Under the pieces are notes generated by a model, which saw only the letters and a program-made list of their open reading frames with translations, ran no database searches and was not told the DNA's origin. Made by a program: the position numbers and the translations under genes. Below are positions 43,649 through 55,392 of a DNA stretch of 64,000 nt, in pieces. Every line of letters starts with the position of its first letter. The first letter of the stretch is position 1. Location of the stretch: positions 66,003,414 through 66,067,413 of the forward strand of contig NC_133653.1 of assembly GCF_009905375.1 (NCBI RefSeq), written 5' to 3'. This DNA is from Apium graveolens. Lineage: Eukaryota > Streptophyta > Magnoliopsida > Apiales > Apiaceae.

Positions 43649-44820
43649 CTACTCGGAGAGATCATCATCATCATCACCCTCAGTGGGTGGTGTATCAGGA
43701 GGCGGATATGCAGAGTCCTCACCAAAAACTGGCCACTGGATGTCAGCTCTAAGGCCTCGAAAAGCGGTTCCTAGCGCAAGGGTGAGCTCCTGAGCAAACC
43801 TGCTCTGCGTCTCGTACATAGCATCCATCCTCCCTGACAGCCTCCTATACTGAGCATCAGCCATCCCAGCACCCTCTTGAGCTCTAGAAGAACCGGCCTC
43901 ATCACGCCTTGGCCTCGCCATAGTAGCACCTCATGCTGAACACCCTCTTGGAAGATGATAACCCAGCCCATGCTCCTCGGGCTCACCACCGGTCCACCCT
44001 TGCATCGTATTCAGAGTCCCGAAATCAATAGGTGCGGCCGGCAACTGCAATTGCTCATGAGACGGCCACTAAACTCCCACCGCTCGGCAAAGCTTAGTAA
44101 CCGTGGATGCATAAGGGATGTTCATGTGCTTAGCTCCCCTCAAAAGCTTCAGAATTTCTTGGTAGATGAACTCACCAAGGTCTACATAGTACTCCTCATT
44201 CAAAATTCCCCACAACAACTGTGCTCTCTCAACTGTGACCTCATGTGCATGCGAAGAAGGCAGAATATTAGCACAAATAAACGCATTCCATGCTCGGGCA
44301 TACCTATTCATCGCGATCGCCGGAAAGTGATGATACTCATTAGTTCCAGTCTTGAAAGTCCATATTATGCCTGGCCTACAGAGAGTAGCACAAATCAAAT
44401 CCAAGTCAAAATCCTCAGCAGTCTTCTCATTCCAGTTCTCCTCCGTGGGCTTTCTCTGTCTCTGCCCAATCACACGGCGAATCGCCACTGGGTGATAATC
44501 AACCGACATCCCCCGGACCACAGAATGCCCATTTTTCTCGGCCTTCGTGTTCATATAAAACTCGCGAACCACGCTCATCGGCAGTGCTTCAGGTGACTCA
44601 CAAAAAGCTATCCACCCCTTCTCAGCAATCATATGCAACAACTCACCATCCCTCCCCGATGGTAAAAATCCCCTCTCCTTCAGAATCGGCTTCCCCAGAA
44701 GCCTTACTCCTCCTCAGCAGCCCTATCATTCAAACGAGGCCTCGCAGCAGTACCCCTCGAAGAATCAGCAGTAGGGACAGTGCTGCTGCTATCAATTGTC
44801 CTTGCTCTCTTGGGTGCCAT
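43649..44820 (-). pseudogene. env-like 3' ORF of the Athila element, broken
   Basis: The start at 44820 reads MAPKRARTIDSSS and stops after about 40 codons. A large open part (44641-44069) has the putative plant transposon protein domain found in Athila 3' ORFs: FCESPEALPMSVVREFYMN, SVVRGMSVDYHPVAIRRV, DLDLICATLCRPG, NAFICANILPS. A C-terminal part (43921-43649) has a coiled-coil-like segment, AQYRRLSGRMDAMYETQSRF, and an acidic end. Parts are out of frame with each other. I see no signal peptide or membrane span, so an envelope role is not supported here. Confidence 0.75.
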
Positions 44821-45283
44821 CGAATCTGAATAAAAGTGCTTGAGATTTGTGTTTTTGTGTTTGGGAGAGAGTTGAAGTGTAGAAAGTGTATGGGAGATAT
44901 ATGGGATAAGTGTATGTATATATAGGGTATGGATTAGGGTAGAATTTGATTATGAGTGGGTTTAAGGGTTGAAATCATGGGATAATGGGGAATAGGTCGT
45001 GGGTTTATGGGCTGTATTTTGTTTTTTTATTTTTCTGATTTTTTTTGGATTTTTATTGAACTAAATTTTTTTTCTCCCAGCCGACCCCTGAGCGGTCGCT
45101 CAGCAAAGCTGAGCGGGCGCTTAGGAGGCTACTGGATAAAAAAAATTTCTAGCCCGGTTTTTCTGATTTTTTTGTGGTTTTGGATAGGTTATTAACTTCT
45201 AAGGGTTCCTGTAACAACAAATCATGGGTTGCCTCCCACGAAGCGCTTCTTTTTCGTCATTAGCTTGACGTTGCGTACCTTCC
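44821..45283 (-). other. Spacer between pol and env-like ORF of the Athila element
   Basis: AT-rich apart from the GC-rich hairpin copy at 45085-45125. The stretch next to pol (45225-45283) is TTTTTCGTCATTAGCTTGAC-like, without an ORF. Possible splice or promoter signals for the 3' ORF cannot be fixed by eye. Confidence 0.6.
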
Positions 45284-46498
45284 TCAAGTTGACAAAAAAA
45301 CGGCACTAACCACTTCTCGGTTTGCCGTGTCCCCATAGTAGTGCTTTAAACGCTGACCATTAACCTTGAATGCTTGGTCCAGATCATTCTCAAAAATCTC
45401 CACTGCTCCATGTGGAAACACAGTTTTGACAATAAAAGGTCCAGACCACCTTGATTTCAACTTCCCAGGAAAAAGTCGGAGACGAGGGTTGAATAAGAGA
45501 ACTTGTTGCCCCGGCACGAATAACTTAGGATGTAGCTTCCTGTTGTGCCACCTTTTCACCTTTTCCTTGTACATTTTGTTCTCGTACGCTTGGAGTCGAA
45601 ATTCATCAAGTTCATTAAGCTGAAGCATTCGCTTCTTTCCAGCTGCATCTAGATCCAGGTTTAACTTTTTCAATGCCCAATAGGCCTTATGCTCAAGCTC
45701 CGCAGGTAAATGACATCCCTTACCATACACCAGTTGAAACGGGGACATACCAAGTAGAGTTTTATATGCTGTTCTGTAAGCCCAAACAGCTTCATCGAGC
45801 TTTAAAGACCAATCCTTCCTTGACGGTCAAACAACCTTCTCTAGAATGCGCTTGATCTCTCTGTTAGACACTTCCGCTTGACCATTTATTTGCGGATGAT
45901 AGGCAATAGCAACTCGATGATTCACATTATAACGCTGCATCATAGAAGTGAACTTACAGTTGCAGAAATGCGACCCTTCATCACTTATGATTACTCGTGG
46001 TGTTCCAAACCTTGTGAAAATCTGCTTATGAAGAAAATTCAACACTGCCTTTGCATCATTTGTTGGTAGAGCTTTGACTTCTACCCATTTTGAGATATAA
46101 TCGACTGCCAGCAAGATGTACTGATTGTTGCAGGATGAAACAAAAGTCCCCATGAAATCGATTCCCCAAACATCAAAGACCTCGACTTCAAGCATCACAT
46201 TTAACGACATATCATCCTTTCTCGTCAAATTTCCCACTCTTTGGCAACGATCACACCTTAAAACAAACTGATGAATATCCTTAAACAAAGTAGGCCAGAA
46301 AAAACCTGCTTGCAGGATACGAGCTGCTGTCTTCTCACCACCATAGTGTCCTCCATAAACTGTGGAGTGGCAGTCTCGTAATATCCCCTCCGTCTCACAG
46401 AATGGGATACATCTCCTGATGATCTGGTCAGCTCCTTGTCTAAACAAATACGGTTAATCCCACATATACCACTTCACCTCATGCAGAAACTTCTTCTT
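45284..46498 (-). pseudogene. Integrase of the Athila element
   Basis: Same frame as RT, with stops at 46454 (TAA) and 45827 (TGA). It shows the zinc-binding region (CHSTVYGGHYGGEKTAARIL, CDRCQRVGNL), the core with VWGIDFMGTF, AVDYISKWVEV, ISDEGSHFCN and AYHPQINGQAEVSNREIK, and the C-terminal [20 protein letters not shown] and [15 protein letters not shown] typical of Athila. In the second core position the usual SDxG/T is kept as SDEG. Confidence 0.92.
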
Positions 46499-48280
46499 TT
46501 AAGCTGTGCTCAAATTAGGAGGCATTATATTGCTGACAAGATAATTCACAATATCTTCGAACCATGGCTCTTCCTCCTGAACTGCGAACAACTGCTCATC
46601 CGGAAAAGATTCGTTGATCAACGTCTTATCATGTGAAGCAGACTCGGGATTCTCCAATCTAGAGAGATGGTCAGCTACTTGATTCTCAGTACCTTTTCGA
46701 TCCTTGATCTCTAACTCAAATTCCTGTAGTAAGAGCACCCAACGAATGAGTCTCGGCTTCGAATCCTTCTTGGAAACCAAATAGCGAATGGCCGCATGGT
46801 CAGTGAATACTGTCACTTTTGTCCCAAGCAGATAAGATCAAAATTTCTCGAAACCAAAGACTATAGCCAAGAGCTCCTTCTCAGTAGTGGTGTAGTTCAT
46901 TTGGGCCCCATTTAAGGTCTTGCTATCATAGTAGACCACATGAAAGAGATTATTCTTGCGCTGCCCAAGAACTGCGCCTACCGCATAATGACTCGCATCA
47001 CACATCATCTCAAAAGGCTCTATCCAATCCGGTGCTGTAATAACTGGTGCAGTGATTAAACTCTTCTGAAGAGTCTCGAATGCCGTCAAACATTCATCAT
47101 CAAATTTGAAAGGCACATCCTTCTCAAGCAAGTTGCACAGCGGCTTAGATATCTTCGAAAAGTCCTTGATGAAATGCCGATAAAAACCCGCATGACCAAG
47201 AAATCTACGGATTCCTTTCACAGAAATAGGTGGTGGAAGATTTTCAATGACTCCCACCTTGGCTTTATCCACCTCAAGACCCTTGCTAGAGACCTTATGC
47301 CCAAGAATAATGCCTTCACGCACCATAAAATGACATTTTTCCCAATTGAGCACCAAATTAGTTTCCACACACCTTTTGAGCACGGCACGAAGATTATTCA
47401 AACATTCATCATACGAATGTCCAAAGACGGAGAAGTCGTCCATGAACACCTCGACATTACTCCCAATCATGTCAGAGAATATAGCCATCATAAATCTCTG
47501 AAAAGTGGCTGGTGCGCCACATAACCCAAACGAAACTCTGCGAAAAGCAAACGTGCCAAATGGACAAGTGAAGGTAGTCTTTTCTTGATCCTCTGGTGCA
47601 ATACAAATCTGATTACACCCCGAGTAGCCATCCAGAAGACAATAATACTCATGACCAGCCAACCTGTCAAGCATCTGATCAATAAACGGAAGAGGGAAGT
47701 GATCCTTCCTCGTGGCCTTGTTCAACTTTCGGTAGTCTATGCATACTCTCCATCCTGTGATTGTTCGAGTGGGGATGAGCTCATTCTTCTCATTTGCTAC
47801 CACAGTAATACCTCATTTCTTAGGCACACATTGCACGGGGTTCACCCAAGAACTGTCAGAAATAGGATAAATGATTCCTGCATCCAGCCACTTCAGAATT
47901 TCTTTCTTCACCACCTCTTTCATGATAGGATTAAGTCTGCGCTGTTGCTCAACAGTTGGCTTACTACCTTCCTCTAGCAGAATCTTATGCATGCAATATG
48001 AAGGGCTGATCCCCTTGATATCTGCTATGGTCCATCCAATAGCCGATTTGAATTCTCTCAAAATCCTTAAGAGTTTGTCCTCCTCACTACCTGAAAGGTC
48101 AGATGCAATAATAACAGGTAATGTAGATGCATTACCTAAAAAAGCGTACCTCAAGTGTTCAGGCAATGGCTTAAGCTCCAAGGTGGGTGCCTCCTCAATT
48201 GATGGTTTGAGCTTTCCTTCAACATTTTTGAGGTCAGAAGTACCGAGAGATTCAAACAGCATGTCCATCTTTCGCCTCTA
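46499..48280 (-). pseudogene. Reverse transcriptase and RNase H of the Athila element
   Basis: One frame with stops at 48278 (TAG, 4 codons before the MDMLFESLG segment), 47813 (TGA), 46838 (TGA) and 46499 (TAA). Motifs in order: EILKWLDAGIIYPISDSSWV, GWRVCIDYRKLNKATRKDHFPLP, CLLDGYSGCNQI, TFAFRRVSFGLCGAPATFQR, the intact catalytic FMDDFSVFG, RNase H with MMCDASHYAVGAVLGQ, then [11 protein letters not shown] and the DHLSRLE end. All catalytic motifs are present; only the stops disable it. Confidence 0.94.
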
Positions 48281-48346
48281 GGGAGAAGCATTAAGATATT
48301 GTAATTGCTTGTTGCCATCTTCATCATCACTGTCAAAATCCCCCAC

Positions 48347-48880
48347 TCAGGCCTTTTCTAATGCATCAGACATTAGCATATGATCGAGTTCTGAAGTAAC
48401 CGCGGAATCAATCGCATCCACTTTTAAGCACTCCTCATCTTCTGTAGGGAATTTCATTGCTTTGAAAACATTGAAGGTCATATCCTGATCCTGCACCCGC
48501 ATTGTAAGTTCACCTTTCTGCACATCTATCAAGGTACGGCCAGTGGCCAAGAAAGGTCTTCCCAAGATTATGGGAATCTTCATATCTTCCTCGAAATCCA
48601 GAATAACAAAGTCTGCAGGAAAGAAGAGCTTATCCACCTTGACTAGCACATCCTCCACTATGCCTCTTGGATAAGTAATAGAACGATCGGCCAATTGTAG
48701 AGACATGTAGGTGGGCTTTGGATCAGGAAAATCCAACTTTTTAAAGATCGACAACGGCATCAGATTTATGTTTGCTCCCAAATCGCAAAGGCACTTGTCA
48801 AAAGACAACTTGCCAATGGTGCAAGGAATGGTGAAGCTACCTGGATCTTTAAGATTTGGAGGTAACTTTTGTTGCAGCAC
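48347..48880 (-). pseudogene. Aspartic protease region of the Athila element
   Basis: In the gag-pol frame. The active-site region reads CDLGANINLMPLSIFKKL, the Athila form in which D-L-G-A stands for D-S/T-G. It is followed by ILGRPFLATGRTLIDV, the flap/C-terminal motif. The stop at 48347 (TGA) divides it from RT. Confidence 0.88.
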
Positions 48881-48889
48881 AGCACTGCA

Positions 48890-50647
48890 TTATTCCGTTA
48901 GAGCAACGGTCTCAAGGTCATCCAGTTTCACCTTCCTTAAAAGAATACTCTTCATAAACTTCGCATAACTAGGCATTTGCTCCAGAGCTTCAGCGAAAGG
49001 TATATTGATGTGAAGTTTCTTGAACACCTCCAGAAACTTACCGAACTGCTTATCCAGCATTTGTTGTTGCAATCTCTTAGGGAATGGTGGAGGAGGATAG
49101 AGCTGTTTCTCCCCTATATTACCCTCAGGCAGAGTGTGTTCAACAGCAGTCTTCCTTGGTTCCGCCGCTTTCTCCTTTTGCTTAGCTTCTTCAACTCCAA
49201 CTTCAGCTTCTCCTTCTTTTGCCTTTTCAGCATCAGCAATTTTCCCAGACCTTAAGGTAATAGCCTTGACTTGCTCTTTAACTTCCTTCCTGCCTGGCAC
49301 TTTCGTGTCACTGGGAAGTGTGCCAGGTTGACGATTGAGCACTGTATTGGCTATTTGACCGATTTGATTTTCCAAGATCTTGATCGACACCGCCTGACTC
49401 TTGCACAATAGCATAAGTTCCTCAAAATGAGCACTAGTGGGTGCAGCTGCACCTCCCTGTTGAGGATATGATTTTCTTTGAGCATACTGCTATGGTTGCT
49501 GGAATCCAGGTGGATTGAACTGTTTACTCACACCTTGCTGATATGGTGGCTGAATAGCATTCTGATTATTACCCCAGCTGAAATTTGGATGGTTTCTATT
49601 GTTAGGATGATAAGTAGCTGGCATAGGCTGCTGTTGTCGCTAATAATTGTTCAAATACTGAACAGATTTATTAACAAGAGAACACTGATCCGTAGCATGA
49701 GAACCTGCACAAAGCTCACAGACCATAGCTATTTGATTGACTCCATAGGTAGCTAGATAATCAACCTTCATAGACAGCGCTTGGAGCTGCGCTGTAATAG
49801 CGGTGGCTGCATCGACTTCCAGAATACCTGCTACCTTTCCAGGCATCATCCTTTGAGTTGGGTTTTGATATTTATTTGCAGTCATAGTCTCAATAAGATT
49901 ATAAGCCTCAGTATAGCTTTTGGCCCACAAGGCGCCTCCAGCTGCTGCATCGAGCATGGGCCGAGATTGGGCCCCTAAACCATTATAGAAACCAGTGATC
50001 ACCATCCAATCGGGCATTCCATGATGTGGACACTTTCTCAACATTTCCTTGTAGCGCTCCCAAGCTTCGCACATAGATACTGTAGGTTGCTGCGCAAATT
50101 GAGTAAGAGCACTCCTCATAGCAGCAGTCTTTGCCATTGGATAAAACTTCACCAGAAACTTTTGCGCAAGATCTTGCCAAGTAGTGATGGACCCAGCTGG
50201 TTCAGAATGTAACCAGTCCTTAGCTTTATCCCTCAGTGAGAATGAGAAAAGCCTCAGCTTGATAACCTCATCAGTCATACCATTATATTTGAAAGTACAG
50301 CAGATCTCGACAAAATTCCTTATGTGCATGTTGGGGTCTTCAGTCGCAGCTCCTCTGAAAGAAACAGAGTTCTGCACCATCTAAATAGTGCCCGGCTTGA
50401 TTTCAAAGGTGTTAGCTTGGATAACCGGATGAAGAATGCTTGACTGAATGTCATCTATTTTAGGCCGAGAAAAGTCCATAAGAGCTGGATCTGCCAGAAC
50501 AATACGATCACCCATGATTACTGGCTCCTTCTGCTCACTTCCTGAATCCGAATCTTCAAAATCTATCTTCTCCGGAATATCAAGAACTTCGTCTGTCTCC
50601 TCAGCTGTATCTAAAGTCCTCTTCCGAGTACGAGAACGAGTTTGCAT
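48890..50647 (-). pseudogene. Gag of the Athila element
   Basis: It starts MQTRSRTRKRTLDTAEE at 50647. The capsid core (50380-49640) has NFVEICCTFKYNGMTDE, LRLFSFSLRDKAKDWLHSEP, FLVKFYPMAKT and a CELCAGSHATDQC zinc-binding motif. The tail (49414-48890) is Lys/Glu/Ala-rich with ITLRSGK and a PPPFPKRLQQQ motif. Stops at 50381 (TAG), 49640 (TAG), 49490 (TAG) and 48890 (TAA) lie in the same frame, with no indel. Confidence 0.92.
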
Positions 50648-50760
50648 AAATGCTCGCTAAAGTACCAGAAACACAACCGAAGACAATAAGTAACACGTCT
50701 TAATCACTAAGTCCTAACGACCAATGATGGTAAGTACATAAACTAAACAAATACGCCGAG

Positions 50761-50778
50761 TCCCCGGCAGCGGCGCCA
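50761..50778 (-). other. Primer-binding site of the Athila element (Asp tRNA)
   Basis: The minus strand reads TGGCGCCGCTGCCGGGGA, the Athila-type PBS for tRNA-Asp with one difference from the usual GTTGCC. Six bases separate it from the LTR. Confidence 0.88.
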
Positions 50779-50784
50779 AAAACT

Positions 50785-52186
50785 TGTTAGGGCGAAAATA
50801 CGCGCTAATATTCACGCAAGTATACGCGTTCGCAAGTAATATAGAATACTTTCTAGTTCGTTCCCACAGAGACTCAGACTAATTATGTTCAATTAAACTC
50901 ACTCACCAATGTATGATTACTTCTCAATGTTAAGACAATAATACTTAGAATTAAGTAACTAATTATTAACTACAATTAACTACTAAAATTAATCACTTAA
51001 TTAACACTTCAAATTAACAGTATTAAAACACTCATGAGATCACAACTTCATTACTACTTCCTTCAATAGTCATTGTTATTATCCTTAGCATGCAACAGTG
51101 ATGATATTAATCGAATAACACGAAACTGATAAAAGCCAACTTTCATTGTACTAATACCATTCTACCAAACATCCATAATTAAGATAGAAGTTGAATAGGC
51201 ATCAATTATGTTGAGTCCCTATATGTCTACAGAAATTGATAACATAATGATTTAAAAACAAGTTATTCCTTTTGATTACACATGGCGAATAAAATGGTTA
51301 GAGTTACCCACTAATCATGCAGACTCGTACATGAACCTATGCTAGCATGGCAAGTTCTAAATCTCGAGATCCACCGTCGCTTCACAAGAGATTAACACCC
51401 TATCTTATATGTTCACGATGCACATAAGACGAATACGCATAACCAATACTAGATATCATACAATCATCACACACTAAGGTATTAAACAACTAACTAAAGA
51501 ATTCCATAGTAAATCCGTTACGACCCCATGATCACGATTAGCCCATGCTAGCACTTATCGTCATCATGGGTTCATATGAAAACATGATAAATAAACATAA
51601 AAGAATAATAACTAAACTAATTATATTAAACCAGAGTACGTCACAAGAGTAAATAGGTTCAAAGCAAAGAAAACTAGCATCCAACGTGACAACGAAATAA
51701 AGAATCACAAGAAAATATGCTTCCTCTTCGTTGCGGTGTGCTAAAACGGTCTTCTTTCTTATCTCCTGTGCTCCTTGATTAATACAACGATCCAACACAC
51801 GTGAAACATCTCTGAAATCTACTTATATAGGAGTCCCATAAAACTCAGATTACTCAGAAGTTGGAAGCCAAACAGAAATAGGAGTCTAAAATAATAAATC
51901 TGATTTTCCGTCCCTGCGCGGCCGCGCTGAGCGGGCGCTCAGACCCCTACTGGAAAATGGTCTGTTTTTGCTCCATTTCTTCGCTGTAATCTGCTCCACT
52001 CTTCCCTCTTGCAATGCTAGACACATGCTAAGGCTTATTTTTGTTGAATTCTCCCCCGAAATGCAACTAATACCCTAAAATGCACAAACACTAGAAAAAC
52101 GCATCAAATACACAAAATACTTGATTTCAAGACACCAATTTAAGCTATTATAAGATGTTCTAAGTGGTATAAAATACCACTTATCA
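50785..52186 (-). repeat. 5' LTR of the Athila element (1402 bp)
   Basis: Same as 40962-42412 with scattered substitutions and a loss of about 49 bp in the GC-rich unit at about 51913-51942, where only CCTGCGCGGCCGCGCTGAGC remains of the two units. Confidence 0.95.
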
Positions 52187-52191
52187 CTACT

Positions 52192-52359
52192 ATACCCCGA
52201 TCTTTGAGGAGGGAGCTGACGGGGATAGAGCTCACGGCCCGTGCGAGACTCCGATCACTCCAAGGAGATAGGCACGGCAGGATCTCTAGGAGGCAGGCTG
52301 ACTACATCTTCCGTCGTGCGATGGAAAGGGTATGGGAGCTGACCCGCTCCGGTGTGTGA
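52192..52359 (+). pseudogene. Leader ORF of Tekay-A, second part
   Basis: It continues in register from 40961 after excluding the Athila element and ends at TGA 52357-52359. It is Arg-rich (RRELTGIELTARARLRSLQG, RRAMERVWELTRSG). Confidence 0.7.
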
Positions 52360-52754
52360 TTCAGGACCGGTGATGGGGTAGTCTAGTCGTCTAGTTAGTC
52401 GAGGTCGTAGTAAGAGCCAATTTTCCGGGATAGTTGACTTGTATATAGCATCCCTTTCTCTGACTAGACAGATAGACTCTTGTGTATCACTTTTGGGCAG
52501 ATGGCTGTAGAACTGTTGTAGTTTTGACCAGATCAAACTATGTATTTCCCACATTATGTATATATTTGTTTCCTTACAGTTCAGTTCCTTAGTGACGAGA
52601 TCACTGTTTTAATCATTATTATTACTCCACTTCTTATTAGAACTGTCATAATATAATAGAATTGCGAGATACATTATCCCTATTATAGAACTGGGCAAGG
52701 CACAATTTTATGTTTCTGACCTAACGTTGAATTTCCCAAAAATTTATCAGTATC
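52360..52754 (+). other. Spacer between leader ORF and gag (Tekay-A)
   Basis: No ORF. It holds a pyrimidine-rich TTTGTTTCCTTACAG at about 52566-52580 that looks like a plant 3' splice site ahead of gag. Counterpart of 36305-35851 in Tekay-C. Confidence 0.45.
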
Positions 52755-53688
52755 ATGCCACCAAGAAAGATTGGAACTAGGGCGAACCCTGGATCTGAGG
52801 ACCAGGGAAGCCATAACCAGGACGGTAGGAACCAAGAACACCGTGAAGAGGAAGATGAGGATTATGTTGAACAGGATGACTCCCTGTATGAAGAGGAGGA
52901 GGAAACATTTGATGTTGAAGGATTTGAGATAGAGGCTGAAGAAGGAGAAACTGAGGTTGAGCAACCAGTACCAAACCCAGGCATGGATCCCATGGGATAG
53001 TTCATGCAACTACTAAGGCAGAACTTGGAACGTCAACCCAATCCACCCCCTCAAGGAAATAACAATGTTGTGTCAAACTCTTTCAGGGCTTTCAAGTCCC
53101 TTAAGCCCCCTGAGTTCCACGGATCAGCCGACCCAGTTGAGGCAAGGGCATGGCTAAAGGAAATGGAGAAATCCTTTGAGATTCTGAGTACCGATGAGGC
53201 ACAGAAGACTGTATTTGCTACCTACCTTCTGAAGGGAGAGGCCAACTACTGGTGGGAGGCCAAGAAAAATATGGAGACAGATGCTATTATAACCTGGGAG
53301 AGATTCAGTCAGTTGTTTTTTAGGAATGTATTTCCCGAGGTTTATGGAGAACCAGATGGAGCTCAAGTTCTTGGAGCTAAAGCAGAATAACTTATCTGTA
53401 GCAGAGTATGAAGCAAAATTTACTGAGTTATCAAGGTTTGTGCCGGAGTTTGTGAGCATCGAGGAAAAGAAAGCTAGGAGGTTTCAGCAGGGACTGAAAC
53501 CGTGGATTCAGAATAGGGTGGCAATCCTTGAGCTTACTGATTATGCCACTCTGGTGCAAAAGGCAACAATTGTAGAAGCCGGAAGTGAACAGATGCAGAA
53601 GGAAAGAGAGAAGAAGGGAATAAAGATGAAAAGTATGAGCATGGGTGGAGGTTCCGCAGGAGGGAGCTTCCCAACTAGATTTAATTGA
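52755..53688 (+). pseudogene. Gag of Tekay-A
   Basis: Starts MPPRKIGTRANPG, the same MPPR start as Tekay-C. An acidic N-terminus ends at an in-frame TAG (52998-53000). The core follows (FKSLKPPEFHGSADPVEARAWLKEMEKSF, ANYWWEAKKN, WERFSQLFF), a +1 shift occurs near 53330-53345, and the frame goes on with MELKFLELKQNNLSVAEYEAKF, RFQQGLKPWIQNRVAI to a TGA at 53686-53688. Confidence 0.92.
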
Positions 53689-53694
53689 GGAGCA

Positions 53695-55380
53695 GTGTCC
53701 CTACCAGGAAAGAACATTGGGTTTAAGCGGCCAATGAGTGTGAATGTGAGCCAGAGCGGCCAGAAGTCAAGAATGCCCTATTCCAACCAATCTCGACCCC
53801 CATTACCAGCCTGTAACACTTGTGGAAGGATGCATACTGGGGAGTATAAAGGAAAGCCAGTAACCTGCTTTAAGTGCGGTCGAGAGGGTCACTATTCAAG
53901 TAAGTGCCCTTTATCAACCCCTGTTGTCATTACAACCACCACTTGTCATCAGTGTGGACACCCGGGTCATTGGAAGAGGGAATGCCCAATGAATAAACCA
54001 GCAGCTTCAGGAGCAAGCAGAGCTGCTTCCAATAAGCCACCTACTGCGAGGACTTTCAACATGACAGTGCAAGATGCTATGAAAGACTCAAATGTGATAG
54101 CAGGTACCCTTTCGCTAAATTCAATCAGTGCAAATGTTTTATTTGATTCTGGAGCAACTAAATCTTTTATATCAAAGGACTTTACGCATAAATTAAGACT
54201 TAAGGCTGAACCCTTGATAGAACCCTTACAAGTGGAAATAGCCAACCATGAAATTATTCCTGTTAACCAGATTCACCCCGCATGTGAGTTAGGCATAGGG
54301 GAACAATCTTTTAGTGTTGATCTGATTCCTTTTAAATTAGGGGAGTTTGATGTAATTTTGGGAATGGACAGGCTATCTAGCAATGATGCTCAGATAGACT
54401 GTAAGGGGAAGAAAGTTAAGTTGAATATCCCAGGGAAGAAAGAAGTCATATTTAGAAGAAAGAGGCAGACACAGAAATTTTTGACCATGGCCGAGGCCAA
54501 TAAGGTTCTACGAAAAGGAAATGAGGCTTACCTAGCCTATGTGGTGGACACACAAAAAGAGGTGCCCAACTTGCAAGATATTCCGGTAGTCAACGAATTT
54601 GAAGATGTATTCCCACAAGACCTTCCGGGATTACCACCCGATAGAGTGATTGAATTTGCTATTGAGTTGGCCCCAGAGACGGCGCCAGTTTCAAAGGCAC
54701 CTTACCGGTTAGCCCCATTAGAAATGAAAGAATTAGCTACCCAATTGCAGGAACTTTTGGATAAGGGTATGATAAGACCCAGTGTGTCTCCGTGGGGAGC
54801 ACCAGTGTTATTTTTTAAGAAGAAAGATGGGAGTATGAGGCTGTGCATCGACTACCGAGAGTTGAACAAACTAACCATAAAGAACAGGTACCCGTTACCT
54901 AGAATAGACAATCTGTTCGACCAGCTAAAGGATGCTGTTTATTTTTCCAAGATTGACCTGAGAACTGGATATCACCAACTAAAGATTAAACCCGAAGATA
55001 TTCCCAAGACCGCGTTTCGTACAAGGTATGGGCACTATGAGTTCTTGGTAATGTCCTTTGGATTAACCAACGCCCCAACGGCTTTCATGGATTTAATGAA
55101 CAGAGTATTCAAGAAGTACTTGGACAAGTGTGTGATAGTTTTTATCGATGATATTTTAATCTACTCAAGGATCGAGGCAGAGCATGCAGAGCATTTGAGG
55201 ATAGCTCTAGGAATACTCAGAGAGGAACAGTTATTTGCCAAATTCGCGAAGTGTGAATTCTGGCGGAATGAAGTACAGTTTTTAGGACATGTGATCAATA
55301 AAAAAGGAGTATTGGTCGACCCCTCCAAGATAGAGGCGGTCTCAAATTGGGAAAGGCCAACCACACCCACAGAGGTATGA
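53695..55380 (+). pseudogene. Zinc knuckles, protease and reverse transcriptase of Tekay-A
   Basis: 561 codons in the same frame as the end of gag. It has [33 protein letters not shown] and [14 protein letters not shown]; the protease with [12 protein letters not shown] and [17 protein letters not shown]; and the RT with [35 protein letters not shown], an intact FIDDILIYS (55141-55152 for FIDD) and [11 protein letters not shown]. It ends at TGA 55378-55380, which stands where the Tekay-C alignment has Arg ([16 protein letters not shown]). Confidence 0.95.
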
Positions 55381-55392
55381 AGTTTCATAGGA

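Larger units (their letters stand above)
40962..52186 (-). mobile_element. Athila-type Ty3/gypsy element in the leader ORF of Tekay-A
   Basis: LTRs start TGTTAGG and end CTTATCA, flanked by CTACT on both sides (40957-40961; 52187-52191). Minus-strand order: 5' LTR, PBS for Asp tRNA, gag, protease, RT, RNase H, integrase, env-like ORF, PPT, 3' LTR. The Asp primer site, the protease with D-L-G-A, the FMDDFSVFG RT motif and the extra 3' ORF define Athila. Gag-pol is one frame broken by 11 stops. Length 11,225 bp. Confidence 0.95.
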
